A stretch of 64,000 nucleotides of DNA from Rhizobium sp. R711 (GTDB lineage: Bacteria > Pseudomonadota > Alphaproteobacteria > Rhizobiales > Rhizobiaceae): assembly GCF_002211365.1 (NCBI RefSeq), contig NZ_LOKZ01000001.1, positions 434,001 to 498,000 on the forward strand. The letters run 5' to 3'. The notes beneath the pieces are model-generated. The model ran no database searches. It saw nothing but the letters and a program-made list of their open reading frames with translations, and was not told where the DNA came from. The position numbers and the translations under genes were made by a program. Positions 46,515 to 56,305 of this stretch are shown here, piece after piece. Each line of letters opens with the position of its first letter. The stretch's first letter is position 1.

Positions 46515-47063
46515 GTGAGCACTAGTGAACGACAGAAGATGGCCGCCGGAGAGTGGTATTGCTGCTTCGATCCGGAGCTCGATGCCCTGCGCGTACTTGC
46601 ACGCAAGGCAGTGCATCAGCACAATACACTTGATCCCGAAAATCGTGGCAATGTCGCCCCAGCGCTGAAAGCGCTGTTTGCGGAAGCGCCCGACGATGCG
46701 TTCATCGAGGCGCCGTTCCATTGCGCCTATGGTATGAACATTTCGCTCGGCCATCGTGTCTATCTCAATGCCGGCTGCACCATCCTGGACACTGCGAGCG
46801 TGCAGATCGGCGAAGGCTCCATGCTGGGGCCTGGTGTCCAGATCTACTGCGCCGACCATCACAGGGATCCAGCTCTTCGCCGCAGCGGACTGCAGCTCGA
46901 TCGGCCCGTGTCGATCGGCGCCGATGTCTGGATCGGTGGTGGTACCATCGTCCTCGGCGGCGTGAGGATAGGAGACGGCGCCATCATTGGCGCGGGTTCG
47001 GTCGTCACCCGCGACATCTCAGAAGGTGCAACTGTGGTTGGGAACCCGGCGCGCAAGGTCTGA
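46515..47063 (+). CDS. Maltose/NodL-type sugar O-acetyltransferase
   Basis: A 182-residue hexapeptide-repeat acetyltransferase. The GTG at 46515 follows AAGGAG seven bases upstream; the longer frame upstream is not protein-like. N-terminal Maa signature: [19 protein letters not shown]. The left-handed beta-helix then runs from [18 protein letters not shown] through [20 protein letters not shown], with the catalytic His in CADHHRDP. Acceptor could be a free sugar (Maa) or an oligosaccharide (NodL/LacA group). Confidence 0.88.
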   Translation: MSTSERQKMAAGEWYCCFDPELDALRVLARKAVHQHNTLDPENRGNVAPALKALFAEAPDDAFIEAPFHCAYGMNISLGHRVYLNAGCTILDTASVQIGEGSMLGPGVQIYCADHHRDPALRRSGLQLDRPVSIGADVWIGGGTIVLGGVRIGDGAIIGAGSVVTRDISEGATVVGNPARKV

Positions 47064-47233
47064 CGAAGCGCTGCACTATGACTAGACGGCAAGGCTGCGA
47101 CGCGGGTTTCCTCCGACTGCTGCGAGCACGACTTGCGCCCCGAGAAACCGTCCGTTTCAACCGGGATCCTCTTGCGCATCGTGCTTGCGCAAGCCATGAG
47201 AGGGCCCTCGATATCGATCCCGGGCGATTTTTG

Positions 47234-48445
47234 ATGGTGAAGAAGCAAATCGCAATCCTCGGCGGCGGTCCAGCGGGTCTGGCGGCGGCAGAAAGTTTGT
47301 CTTCGCAAGGATATGCAGTCACAGTCTATGATGCGATGCCGACAGTCGCGCGGAAATTTCTTCTTGCCGGCAAATCCGGGCTCAATATCACCCATTCGGA
47401 GGATTACGAGAGCTTCGCGTCACGCTTCGGCGCATCAGATGACCGCCTGCGCGAAGCACTGGACGGCTTCAAGCCGTCCGATGTCAGAGCCTGGGCAGCC
47501 GGACTGGGTGCTGAAACATTCGTGGGATCCTCGGGGCGGGTATTTCCAACGGCAATGAAGGCTTCACCGCTTCTGCGCGCCTGGCTGCGAAGACTGGAGA
47601 CCCAAAACGTCAAGATCCTGACCCGCCATCGCTGGATGGGGTTTTCAGATGGCGGCTACCTCATCGAAAAACCTGGCGGCGTTTGTGTGATCCAGCCGGA
47701 CGCAGCGCTTCTGTCGCTCGGCGGGGCGAGCTGGCCCCGCCTCGGTTCCGACGGGCGCTGGCTTCCGTGGCTCAGGGACAAGAGCATCGCTGTCGACGAC
47801 TTTCGGCCCGCCAATTGCGGCTTCGATGTCGACTGGAGCGAGCATCTGCGGGAGCGATTTTCAGGCGAACCCGTCAAATCGGTCACGGCATCTTCGTCGG
47901 CGGGGACAATCCCCGGAGAATTCGTGATCACAAGGCATGGTATCGAGGGCAGCCTCGTCTACGCTCATGCAGCCGCATTGAGGGACAGTTTGATGGCCGG
48001 CGAAGCCGCAATATTTGACGTCGACCTGATCCCCGGACGGACACAGGAGCAGATCGTCCGTGAACTTGGAAAACAGGATCCGAAGGCAAGTCTATCGACC
48101 CGCCTGCGAAAGGCTGTTGGCATCGACGGCGTAAAGGCAGCGCTCATACGCGAGCTTGCTGGCGCCACAAACCTTAGCGATCGCCATGAACTGGCCTCTC
48201 TGATCAAGGCTTTGCCTATCTCCGTCCGCAGAACCCGCCCGATCGCCGAGGCGATTTCCTCTGCAGGCGGCATTACCTGGGACGAGCTTGACCGAAACTA
48301 CATGCTGAAGGCGCTGCCCGGTTTGTTTGTCGCCGGTGAAATGATCGACTGGGAAGCGCCGACCGGCGGTTATCTCCTGACGGCATGCCTTGCCACCGGC
48401 CGGGTGGCCGCCCGTGGCATCGTAGCCTGGCTCGGCCGCAGCTAA
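47234..48445 (+). CDS. HI0933-type FAD-dependent oxidoreductase
   Basis: A 403-residue flavoprotein of the YhiN/HI0933 family (TIGR03862-like). The ATG at 47234 begins MVKKQIAILGGGPAGLAAAE with the FAD-binding GxGxxG at 9-14. KFLLAGKSGLNITHSE and VFPTAMKASPLLRAWL are family hallmarks, and the end carries AGEMIDWEAPTGGYLL for FAD. Its substrate is unknown for the whole family. It converges with panB, with a RIME-like palindrome between. Confidence 0.88.
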   Translation: MVKKQIAILGGGPAGLAAAESLSSQGYAVTVYDAMPTVARKFLLAGKSGLNITHSEDYESFASRFGASDDRLREALDGFKPSDVRAWAAGLGAETFVGSSGRVFPTAMKASPLLRAWLRRLETQNVKILTRHRWMGFSDGGYLIEKPGGVCVIQPDAALLSLGGASWPRLGSDGRWLPWLRDKSIAVDDFRPANCGFDVDWSEHLRERFSGEPVKSVTASSSAGTIPGEFVITRHGIEGSLVYAHAAALRDSLMAGEAAIFDVDLIPGRTQEQIVRELGKQDPKASLSTRLRKAVGIDGVKAALIRELAGATNLSDRHELASLIKALPISVRRTRPIAEAISSAGGITWDELDRNYMLKALPGLFVAGEMIDWEAPTGGYLLTACLATGRVAARGIVAWLGRS

Positions 48446-48446
48446 G

Positions 48447-48491
48447 GCATGTCTGCCGAAAGCGGCAACCGGTTTCGCGCCAAAGACATGC
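48447..48491. repeat. RIME-like palindromic intergenic element
   Basis: GCATGTCT (48447-48454) pairs with AGACATGC (48484-48491), enclosing a small TGCCG-AAAG-CGGCA hairpin. This matches the CATGTC...GACATG style of rhizobial intergenic mosaic elements. It sits between the converging ends of the flavoprotein and panB genes and may act as a two-way terminator. Confidence 0.6.
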
Positions 48492-48509
48492 GTGACATAG
48501 CTGCCAACA

Positions 48510-49331
48510 CTAGCGTTTCGGCTGAAACGTATGTTCCTTGGCCGGGAACTGACCGGCTCGAACTTCGTCGGCATAGGCCTCGGCGGCTTGCGATACCAGC
48601 GGGCCAAGGTCGGCAAAGCGCTTGACGAAGCGCGGCTTGAAATCGTTAAAAAGTCCAAGCATGTCGTCCGACACCAGAACCTGGCCGTCACAGGCCGGCG
48701 ACGCCCCGATACCGATGGTTGGTACCTCAAGCAAGGCCGTAATGTCGCGCGCGACGGGCTCGACGGTCCCCTCGACGACAACCGCGAAGGCACCGGCCTT
48801 TGCAACTGCTAGCGCGTCACGGCGAATTTTTGCCGTCTCTTCATTTGAATGTCCGAGTGACCGGAAGCCGCCTGATGTATTGACCAGTTGTGGCATCAGG
48901 CCGACATGGGCGAAAACCGGGACCCCTCGCGTGGTCAGGAAGGCGATCGTCTCCGCCATTTCCTCGCCACCCTCCAGCTTGACGCCGTCGCAACCCGTCT
49001 CCTGCATCAGCCTGACAGCGTTGCGAAACGCCTGCTCTTTCGATTCCTGGTAGCTGCCGAAGGGCAGATCGACGATGACGCAGGCATGCGACACGCCGCG
49101 CATGACAGCGCGGCCATGGGCCGCCATCATGTCAAGTGTCACCCCAACTGTCGTTTCCATGCCATAAAGCACCATGCCGAGGGAATCGCCGACCAGAAGA
49201 AGATCGCAGTGCTGATCGAGCAGGCGGGCGATCGGCGTCGTATAGGCTGTCAGGCAGACCACCTTGTCCTTGCCCTTCATCGCCTGGATCGCTACCGTTG
49301 TCAGCCGCTTCTGCTTGCCATGAATGCTCAC
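48510..49331 (-). CDS. panB: Ketopantoate hydroxymethyltransferase PanB
   Basis: A 273-residue enzyme adding a hydroxymethyl group from methylene-tetrahydrofolate to ketoisovalerate, the first committed step of pantothenate synthesis. Signature segments: [33 protein letters not shown] with the metal-binding Asp, [11 protein letters not shown], and [18 protein letters not shown]. It overlaps panC by 4 bp. In R. etli and R. leguminosarum panCB is plasmid-borne, a hint on replicon type. Confidence 0.95.
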   Translation of the reverse strand: MSIHGKQKRLTTVAIQAMKGKDKVVCLTAYTTPIARLLDQHCDLLLVGDSLGMVLYGMETTVGVTLDMMAAHGRAVMRGVSHACVIVDLPFGSYQESKEQAFRNAVRLMQETGCDGVKLEGGEEMAETIAFLTTRGVPVFAHVGLMPQLVNTSGGFRSLGHSNEETAKIRRDALAVAKAGAFAVVVEGTVEPVARDITALLEVPTIGIGASPACDGQVLVSDDMLGLFNDFKPRFVKRFADLGPLVSQAAEAYADEVRAGQFPAKEHTFQPKR

Positions 49332-50206
49332 TGTGCTGCCCTCGAGTTCTTGGCTGATTTAATACCGATCACCCTGTTGTCGAGAAGCCGCGTCGTGCCG
49401 ATGCGCACGAAAAGGGCGACAACGGCAGGGGCAGACTGCAGCGAGGACAGGCGCTCCAGGGTTTCAGGATGGCGTACTGCAACCACTTCGGGCGTGGCAA
49501 GCGGCTCTGTCGCGATGAACTCCCTGAGCGCCCCCTCCATTTCGTCGGGACTGTCACAACCCTTGGCATAGAGCCGTTCTGCCTCTGCCAACGCATTCGG
49601 CACGACGACGGCGGCAGCCCGCTCACGATCACTGAGGTAGATGTTGCGCGACGAGCAGGCAAGCCCATCGACCTCCCGCACCGTAGGTACCGCAACGACC
49701 AGAACCGGCTGGGCGAGATCTTCGACCATTCGTTTGATCAGCGCCACCTGCTGATAGTCCTTCTCGCCGAAATAGGCCCGATCAGGCTGCACGAGATTGA
49801 AAAGCTTCGTAACGACAGTCGCCACCCCGGCGAAATGTCCGGGGCGCACCTCCCCTTCCAACTGATTTCCAAGTATTGGGACATCGACCACTGTCAGCAT
49901 CGGGCGCGGGTACATTTCGCCGACCTCGGGTGCAAACAGGATATCGACGCCAGCAGCCCCAAGCATCGCACTGTCACGCGCCAGATCCCTCGGATACTTG
50001 CTTAGATCTTCGTTGGCGCCAAACTGTAACGGATTGACGAAGATCGAAACCACGCAGACATCGTTTTCGGCGCGCGCACGGGAGACCAGCTCCAAGTGCC
50101 CGACATGCAGAAATCCCATGGTCGGCACAAAGCCGATCGTCTTGCCGTCGCGCCGGTTGGCGCCAAGCTGAGCGCGCAACTCTGCCATCGTGCTGACAAT
50201 GCGCAT
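49328..50206 (-). CDS. panC: Pantothenate synthetase PanC
   Basis: A 292-residue ligase joining pantoate and beta-alanine with ATP. It has the nucleotidyl-transferase HxGH (His34-His37 in [11 protein letters not shown]), [19 protein letters not shown], and the flexible [15 protein letters not shown] loop. The ATG at 50206 has GGAGG upstream. First gene of the panC-panB operon. Confidence 0.95.
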   Translation of the reverse strand: MRIVSTMAELRAQLGANRRDGKTIGFVPTMGFLHVGHLELVSRARAENDVCVVSIFVNPLQFGANEDLSKYPRDLARDSAMLGAAGVDILFAPEVGEMYPRPMLTVVDVPILGNQLEGEVRPGHFAGVATVVTKLFNLVQPDRAYFGEKDYQQVALIKRMVEDLAQPVLVVAVPTVREVDGLACSSRNIYLSDRERAAAVVVPNALAEAERLYAKGCDSPDEMEGALREFIATEPLATPEVVAVRHPETLERLSSLQSAPAVVALFVRIGTTRLLDNRVIGIKSAKNSRAAQ

Positions 50207-50635
50207 AAAACCTCCTCCGAATTCCTCTGGCCATCAAGCGGACCGGACAAATGGTGGCGGATAGAACGCGATTTGACGAAAAGGGTCAACGCAGGCGGCG
50301 CCATTATAACGATTAAGTCGTCGGCTGGGCACGCTATTTGCCGCGCGGCACGCGATGCGATCGGGACAATGGCGAACTTCTCTGGATCCATGTTGTGGGG
50401 ATGGCGACGACAGGCCTGCCCCAATCGCACCTCATGTGGACAGAGTCACGGGGACTTGTCGCGCCAATTTATCTCGCAATAGTCGTCAGACGGCGCTACC
50501 CCGATCTGCGCCCGCTCGTACGTGACTTTGTTTATTCTTTTTGTCCAAACTCCGCCCCAGTGATGGTAGAAGAAGGCCTCGATGGACGAATGCCCTTCAT
50601 GGGTGTGACGGCAATGTCCGAACAGCGACGGAGGG
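50207..50635. other. Intergenic region between panC and the J-domain gene
   Basis: About 430 bp between divergent genes, holding their promoters. Short overlapping frames only. No known operator, repeat or RNA recognised. Confidence 0.5.
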
Positions 50636-51304
50636 ATGGTGACCAATCCTTATGAGATTCTCGGCGTCCGGCGAGATGCGACCGATGACCAGGTGAAGGC
50701 GGCATATCGGCGTCGCGCAAAAGCGACGCATCCCGATTCGGGCGGTGAGCCCGAAGCGTTCAGCCGTGTGCAGAGGGCTTACGAGCTGTTGTTGGATCCC
50801 GTCCGCAGGAAGGTCTTCGACGATACGGGCTACGACGTCGAGCTCGCAGATCCCGTCGACCTGCAGGCCCTTATGGTCATCGAAAGGCTGGTCAATCAGC
50901 TGACCTTGGACGAGCGCGAGCCCGGCACGTTTGATCCGCTCGCCCGCATGCGATCCGATCTGTCGGAAGAAATGCGCAAGGCGCGTTTCAGCAAGCGCGA
51001 GCTCGAGCGCCATGCCTCGCGCATCGAGCATCATCTCGAACGGTTGGAAAAGCGACCGGTGACCGACATTCTCGGCTCCATGTTGCGTGCGCGTATCAAG
51101 GCAATTTCGACCGCGATCGGCGAAACGGAAGCCAAGATCAAGGCCAGCGAGCGGGCATGCGAGATGCTTTACGACTACACTTATGAAGTGGACGTTCAGG
51201 ACGGCGAGGAGGGCCTCGCCGTCGAAGATCAGTCAACGCCAGCCCTGCGCAACAAGCGCGAGGATCGTCCGCTTTGGGTCGTCCCGACTGCCCAGGAGGG
51301 GTGA
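50636..51304 (+). CDS. J-domain protein
   Basis: A 222-residue protein with an N-terminal J domain (about 4-65): PYEILGVRRDATDDQVKAAY and the essential HPD at 32-34. It should stimulate a DnaK-type partner. The rest is helical, charged (ARFSKRELERHASRIEHHLE) and lacks the Gly/Phe region and zinc fingers of DnaJ proper, so it is a class C J protein. GGAGGG lies almost directly before the ATG; the GTG one codon later would give better spacing. Confidence 0.85.
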   Translation: MVTNPYEILGVRRDATDDQVKAAYRRRAKATHPDSGGEPEAFSRVQRAYELLLDPVRRKVFDDTGYDVELADPVDLQALMVIERLVNQLTLDEREPGTFDPLARMRSDLSEEMRKARFSKRELERHASRIEHHLERLEKRPVTDILGSMLRARIKAISTAIGETEAKIKASERACEMLYDYTYEVDVQDGEEGLAVEDQSTPALRNKREDRPLWVVPTAQEG

Positions 51305-51324
51305 AGGGACCGACACCGCCGCGA

Positions 51325-52320
51325 TTACGCGGCGCGCTGTTCCGTGCCCTGGATTGCGGCTAGCTTCCACGCGTCGGCCCCTCTGCGCACGAAGGTCCAG
51401 ACTTCCGTCGTTTCCGTCGGTCGATGGTTGTCCCCGCTGACGATCTTGCCGCTGGCGCGTTCGACGAGCGCGTCGATGGAGGAGTAGCGCATGGCGAGCG
51501 TCGCATAGTCGGCGCCGTCCTCTCGCCAGGCTTCGGCAATATCGCCCTGCAGCAGCTTGACGTTCGAGACATCGTTGCGCACCCCGTTCGTCGCATTTTC
51601 CCCGAGCTCTTCGGCAAGGTAGGACATGGCCTCCGGCGTCGTCAGGCGACGCAAGGTGGCGTAGTCTTCCGCACCATAGGCGGTCTGCACCTGCGTCAGC
51701 AGTTGCTCGAAGCGGTCAAGATCGCGTGGGCTCAATCCAAGTTCGTCATTCGGCTTGGTGTCCGCCTGGCGCTGTTGATAACCTGCCCCCGATCCAATCG
51801 ACGGGATGTGAAATGACGCGCTACCGCCAGGGGCCATGTTACTGGCGGTTGCCCGACTGGGACCGCCGTAGGCTGGTTGGCGGCGATTGGCGAAGAAACG
51901 CACGGCAAAGGATATCGCAATAGCGATGAGGGCGATCTGCAACATCATGCCGAGGAAGCCGAAGCCGCCACCGAAACCGTGGCCGAGCAGCATCCCGAGA
52001 AGGCCACCCGCGACAAGGCCTCCGATCATCGACCGGCCAAAACCGTTGAAAAGGCCCGGCCTCTGCGTTCCGAGCGGCTGCTGACCGGCGTATGGAGCGT
52101 TGGTTTGCGTCCGGGGCGTCATCGAGCGCTCGATTGGGGCGGCCGGCGAAGGTGCGGTGCTTGTGACGGGCGGCGCCTGAAAGGTCCGCGTGCCGCGGCT
52201 GCCGAACCCGGAGCTGCCCGCACGACGCGCATCGGCCTCGCCGATCGAGGCAAATACGGTTGCGCCTGTCAGAACGGCAATCGCCGCAACCTTGGCAAAA
52301 CGCGAAACGGCACGAGGCAT
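51325..52320 (-). CDS. Tim44-like domain membrane protein
   Basis: A 331-residue protein. The ATG at 52320 follows AGGAGA. It opens with a signal/anchor (about 8-28), then a Ser/Pro/Gly-rich stretch, a glycine-rich double membrane segment (MIGGLVAGGLLGMLLGHGFG and MMLQIALIAIAISFAVRFFA), and a C-terminal Tim44-like domain (about 200-328: LDRFEQLLTQVQTAYGAEDY). Such proteins are common in alphaproteobacteria and their role is not settled. Confidence 0.82.
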   Translation of the reverse strand: MPRAVSRFAKVAAIAVLTGATVFASIGEADARRAGSSGFGSRGTRTFQAPPVTSTAPSPAAPIERSMTPRTQTNAPYAGQQPLGTQRPGLFNGFGRSMIGGLVAGGLLGMLLGHGFGGGFGFLGMMLQIALIAIAISFAVRFFANRRQPAYGGPSRATASNMAPGGSASFHIPSIGSGAGYQQRQADTKPNDELGLSPRDLDRFEQLLTQVQTAYGAEDYATLRRLTTPEAMSYLAEELGENATNGVRNDVSNVKLLQGDIAEAWREDGADYATLAMRYSSIDALVERASGKIVSGDNHRPTETTEVWTFVRRGADAWKLAAIQGTEQRAA

Positions 52321-52410
52321 CAAAATCTCTCCTGTCACGACAAACAACGTATGTCGGAAGCTTATATAGTGACTGCTTTGCCGGATTGAAGCTTTGCGAT
52401 GCGCCGATCT

Positions 52411-52869
52411 TTACTGGCAGACGTCGACCCAGGTCGCCGAGGTGAGTTCGGCCAGGCGTTCGGTCGATATGCGAACGGCCGAATTGGCGGAGCCGGCCGC
52501 CGGAACGACTTGATCGAATCGCTTCAGTGAGACGTCGCAATAGATCGGCAAGGTCGTCGGCAATCCGAAGGGGCAAACGCCACCGACGGGATGGCTTGTA
52601 ACCTTCATGACCTCTTCGGGCCCAAGCATCCGAGCCTTGCCTGCGAATGTGTGCTTGAATTTCCTGTTGTCGAGCCGCGCCAGGCCGCCGGCCACGATCA
52701 GCATGGTTTCTTCACCGACACGCAGGCAGATCGTCTTGGCGATCTGAGCGGGATCGACCCCATGCGCCTCAGCAGCGAGCGCCACCGTCGACGAGCTTTT
52801 AACGGTTTCGATAATTTCGATATCGGGAGCATGTGCGCTCAAAAACGCGCGAACAGTTTCTAGAGTCAT
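52411..52869 (-). CDS. YbaK/ProX-type aminoacyl-tRNA deacylase
   Basis: A 152-residue single-domain editing protein that hydrolyses mischarged tRNAs. Motifs: KSSSTVALAAEAHGVDPAQI, AKTICLRVGEETMLIVAGG with the conserved Lys, and TSHPVGGVCPFGLP. The ATG at 52869 is preferred to a TTG two codons earlier. The ribosome site is poor. Among YbaK, ProX and PrdX relatives the exact specificity cannot be assigned. Confidence 0.85.
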   Translation of the reverse strand: MTLETVRAFLSAHAPDIEIIETVKSSSTVALAAEAHGVDPAQIAKTICLRVGEETMLIVAGGLARLDNRKFKHTFAGKARMLGPEEVMKVTSHPVGGVCPFGLPTTLPIYCDVSLKRFDQVVPAAGSANSAVRISTERLAELTSATWVDVCQ

Positions 52870-52920
52870 GGACAAGAGCTAGCGCAGGATCGCACGCAGT
52901 TGAACCCTAAATTGCGGCAT

Positions 52921-53694
52921 CTATGCATCGGCTAATCCAGTCTCGATCAACTTCACGCTGTTTTCCTGACAGAGGCGACGGATCGACGGCGTCATGCACC
53001 GGTCGGTGATGAACGTATGCACCTGCGAAAGCTGCGCGATGCGGACGGGCGCGGTGCGCTCGAACTTCGTCGAATCGGCCACCAGAATGACGTGCCGCGC
53101 ATTGGCGATGATCGCTTGCGCGACCTTCACCTCGCGAAAGTCATAGTCGAGCAGCGCGCCGTCCTCGTCGATTGCGGATGCGCCGATAACGGCGTAGTCC
53201 ACCTTGAATTGCCTGATGAAATCGACGGCCGCCTCGCCAACAATCCCACCATCAGAGCCGCGCACGACGCCGCCGGCTATGACGACCTCAATCGCTGGAA
53301 GCAGCCTTAGTCGATTGGCAACGTTGATGTTGTTGGTAATGACCATCAATTCGTGATGGTTCATCAGCGCCTCACCGACGGCCTCGGTTGTCGTACCGAT
53401 ATTGATGAAAAGCGAGGCATTGTTGGGGATGAGCCCAGCTGCGGCGATACCAATCGCCTGCTTTTCGATCGCCGCGATCTGGCGTCTCGCCTCATATTTC
53501 ACATTCTCAGTGCCACTTGGAAATGTGGCGCCGCCATGGACCCGTGTCAAAATCTGTGCGTCACAGAGATCATTCAGATCCTTTCGGATTGTTTGCGGTG
53601 TGACAGAGAAATGGCCAGCCAGCTCCTCGACGAAAACGCGGCCGTTCGATTTGGCCATCGCGACTATTTCGGTTTGACGGTCGCTCAGGAACAT
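52921..53694 (-). CDS. DeoR/GlpR-family transcriptional regulator
   Basis: A 257-residue DeoR protein from an ATG at 53694. Helix-turn-helix: VFVEELAGHFSVTPQTIRKD (about 20-39), followed by LTRVHGGATFPSGT and the sugar-phosphate-binding C-terminal domain (SLFINIGTTTEAVGEAL; DYAVIGASAIDEDGALLDYD). It looks like glycerol-3-phosphate repressor GlpR, but no glp gene is next to it here. Confidence 0.88.
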   Translation of the reverse strand: MFLSDRQTEIVAMAKSNGRVFVEELAGHFSVTPQTIRKDLNDLCDAQILTRVHGGATFPSGTENVKYEARRQIAAIEKQAIGIAAAGLIPNNASLFINIGTTTEAVGEALMNHHELMVITNNINVANRLRLLPAIEVVIAGGVVRGSDGGIVGEAAVDFIRQFKVDYAVIGASAIDEDGALLDYDFREVKVAQAIIANARHVILVADSTKFERTAPVRIAQLSQVHTFITDRCMTPSIRRLCQENSVKLIETGLADA

Positions 53695-54153
53695 GAGTCC
53701 GGTGTCTTTCGTTTGTGTTTCGTTTCGCCGAATGAGAATGCTAAACAGAGGTTCACGCCTGCGCAAGCAGTCTCAAGGAAGACGACGTCTCCGGTCTGGG
53801 GAGCGGCCCGATTTGGTTCGCAAACCGGCGCCCGACCAGCCGGCACCAGATCTGCAAAACCATTCGGAATCTGAGCGTCCGGTACACATTATGCTTGCAA
53901 GAAGCGTCGATACGAAGATAGGAGACAGCCGCGTTTGAATTTGCAACTGCGTGCGATACGCTTCTTCGTTTGGACTGGCCGAAGCGGGAGACGTTGTCGC
54001 CACAATTGTGGATCCACACGCAGAAGATGTTGTAGATAAGAATGAGCGGAAATATGATCCGTCCAAGCCGTCGAGTATTGCGGTCTCCCTGAGGGCCTTG
54101 GAACCAGAAGGCAAGATAACGGTCTAGAGAGTGCCACAAATGACGCGGATCAG
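53695..54153. other. Intergenic region upstream of the O-antigen genes
   Basis: About 460 bp between the divergent DeoR gene and the GT25 gene. It should hold both promoters. Overlapping short frames on the minus strand look like chance frames. Nothing else recognised. Confidence 0.5.
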
Positions 54154-54933
54154 ATGCTTCAATTGAACACGGCAAAAGGGACGAAGCGGTTGCAGCGGTT
54201 GATCGGCGCCTATGTGATCAACATGGACAGCTCTTCAAAGCGATGGGCGGAGGTTTCGTCGCAAGCAGCGCTTGCCGGGATGCAGATCGACAGAGTTCCA
54301 GGCGTGGACGGACGTTCGATTCCTGCAGCACAGAGGTCCGGGTTTAACGAGAAAGAATTTCTGCGTCGAAACGGCAGACAGATGCTGCCTGGGGAATATG
54401 GCTGCTATCGTGCTCATATCAAGGCATTGGAGACGTTTTTATCAAGCAGCTACGAAAGCGCCATCATTATGGAAGATGACGTGGAATTGCGTGAGGATTT
54501 CACGCTGAGGGCAGCTGCGATCTTAACAGCAGTCCCCTCCGCCGAGGTGGTAAAGTTGCTTAATCACAGGTCAAAATGGTGCAGGACGGTCGCCATCTCG
54601 CAGTATGGAGATGTTGTCGGGCGCTGTCTGCACGGTCCCCAGGGTTCTGCGGCTTGCTATCTGATCACCCGTGAGGGAGCGAGAAAGCTGCTTGAAAGCG
54701 CCGGCGATATTGAGTTCCCCTTCGATATGACGCTTGAGCGCGGATGGAAGACTGGAATCAACATCTATACCGTTCGGCAAAATATCGTCGAGCTGTCCGA
54801 GCGGTCAGCCGTGAGCCAGATCGCCAACAGGGCTCAGTACCGTGCGGTGAAGTTGCGAGGCGCCCGCAAGATGGGAACGCATTTTCTTCGCTTGATCGAA
54901 TATGCGCGCCGAATAAGGTATGCACTCTCATGA
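54154..54933 (+). CDS. Glycosyltransferase family 25
   Basis: A 259-residue glycosyltransferase of the LPS/Lic2B-type GT25 family. N-terminal IGAYVINMDSSSKRWAEV (17-34) and the metal-binding EDD in SAIIMEDDVELRED are clear, as is HGPQGSAACYLITREGARKL. It adds a sugar, classically galactose, to LPS or a surface glycan. The start codon has only a weak ribosome site. Its stop overlaps the next gene (ATGA). First of five co-directional polysaccharide genes. Confidence 0.85.
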   Translation: MLQLNTAKGTKRLQRLIGAYVINMDSSSKRWAEVSSQAALAGMQIDRVPGVDGRSIPAAQRSGFNEKEFLRRNGRQMLPGEYGCYRAHIKALETFLSSSYESAIIMEDDVELREDFTLRAAAILTAVPSAEVVKLLNHRSKWCRTVAISQYGDVVGRCLHGPQGSAACYLITREGARKLLESAGDIEFPFDMTLERGWKTGINIYTVRQNIVELSERSAVSQIANRAQYRAVKLRGARKMGTHFLRLIEYARRIRYALS

Positions 54934-56300
54934 CAATATCGATACTGCGCAGCCAGACGAGGTCGGCGACCCTCGACGTCGTCATCGCCATTTTATGGCT
55001 AGCGATGATGTCAGTCACGTTGATAGAAAGCGATGTCTATCGATATGCTGCCATCCTGCTCATGGTCTTCACCCTTACGCTTCGTAGGGCGCCTCTACGC
55101 GCATCGTTGAACGACTGGTTGGCGATCGTCTGCGTGGCCTGGGGTTTCTTGGCCTTATTCAGATTTCTCTTCGGGTTGATCGCAGAGGGTGAAAAAGGCG
55201 CTTCGGAGTGGCTGTACGCTTTTGCTATCTTCTTTCCTGCGATGGGTGTGGCGCTGCATACGAGCTGGAATCTCATAAGGCCAATCCTGGTGGCTTTCTT
55301 CTGCGGCGCGCTCATCTTGTTGATCATCTCGACGCCGTTATCCACGATCTTGGCAGGAGAGCGGATCTCCCCGGCTTTCCACCATAATTCGATTCATGGA
55401 GCGGTCGGATGCGGCTTTATCTTTATCGGAGCCTTTTATTGGGCCCTGCATCAATGGGAGATCGGCTGTTCTGCACGCATCAAAGCGATCGTTTCGGCGA
55501 TTGCCGTGATGGTGATCGGTCTTGCGGTTCTCAATATTTACGGCGCCAAGTCCAAGGGCGTTTGGTTGGCGCTGCTGCCGGCTGTTGGTCTGATGACTGC
55601 CGCGACGCTTTTCTATCTGCGGCGAACGACAGTCCTCGTCGCCGCCATCAGCGGTCTTTTGCTGCTGTCCTGGGGAATCTATGAGGTTCGCGACAACCTG
55701 GCGCATTTCGGAGCCGCGACATTCACGTCCGTTGTGGAGATCGTTGGACAGCTCGACAGCGGCGTCTCCGTGGAAGGCGTCCTGCATGATGCGATCGCCT
55801 CTCCAGAGACGCCGGCGTCCCTGGACGAACGGTTGCAGTTGTGGGCCGATGCAATCGACGTTATCTCCGCCGCACCGGTGGTCGGCAGTGGCAACTCGTG
55901 GCTCACCTTATGGCAAACGACCCCTTATCGCGGCGTCACTTACACGCTGATGCACAATGGTTACCTCGAAATCCTCATCCGGTATGGCTTTTCGGGTCTC
56001 GCGATATTGGCGCTGATCGTTGTTTCGGCCATCTATCGTGTTTATCGGGCTTCATCCCAAGGCGTAATCAGCAAGAGTGCGTTTGCGTGCTACCTGACAT
56101 TGGCAGTCTACTTCGCCTTCACGATCCTCAGCAATTCGAATAACCGGCTTGCTCTGGGCGAATGCTATGCCTTGCTGTTTGCGGCGACGTGTTTCGCCTG
56201 TTCGATAAGGCTGCGTTCAGGATCCGTCGCCGAGAGCGGTCACGCATCTTTGCACACCGACGGCTTGCCTGAAGCAGTTACCGCCCGCGTGCAGGGATAG
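54930..56300 (+). CDS. O-antigen ligase/polymerase-like membrane protein
   Basis: A 456-residue protein with about ten or more hydrophobic segments and a large periplasmic loop (about 265-335). It belongs to the Wzy/WaaL superfamily: the late TLMHNGYLEILIRYGFSGLA carries the conserved His-Asn before a membrane segment. It could ligate O antigen to lipid A-core or polymerise units; sequence alone does not decide. Coupled to the GT25 gene. Confidence 0.8.
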   Translation: MTISILRSQTRSATLDVVIAILWLAMMSVTLIESDVYRYAAILLMVFTLTLRRAPLRASLNDWLAIVCVAWGFLALFRFLFGLIAEGEKGASEWLYAFAIFFPAMGVALHTSWNLIRPILVAFFCGALILLIISTPLSTILAGERISPAFHHNSIHGAVGCGFIFIGAFYWALHQWEIGCSARIKAIVSAIAVMVIGLAVLNIYGAKSKGVWLALLPAVGLMTAATLFYLRRTTVLVAAISGLLLLSWGIYEVRDNLAHFGAATFTSVVEIVGQLDSGVSVEGVLHDAIASPETPASLDERLQLWADAIDVISAAPVVGSGNSWLTLWQTTPYRGVTYTLMHNGYLEILIRYGFSGLAILALIVVSAIYRVYRASSQGVISKSAFACYLTLAVYFAFTILSNSNNRLALGECYALLFAATCFACSIRLRSGSVAESGHASLHTDGLPEAVTARVQG

Positions 56301-56305
56301 GACCG

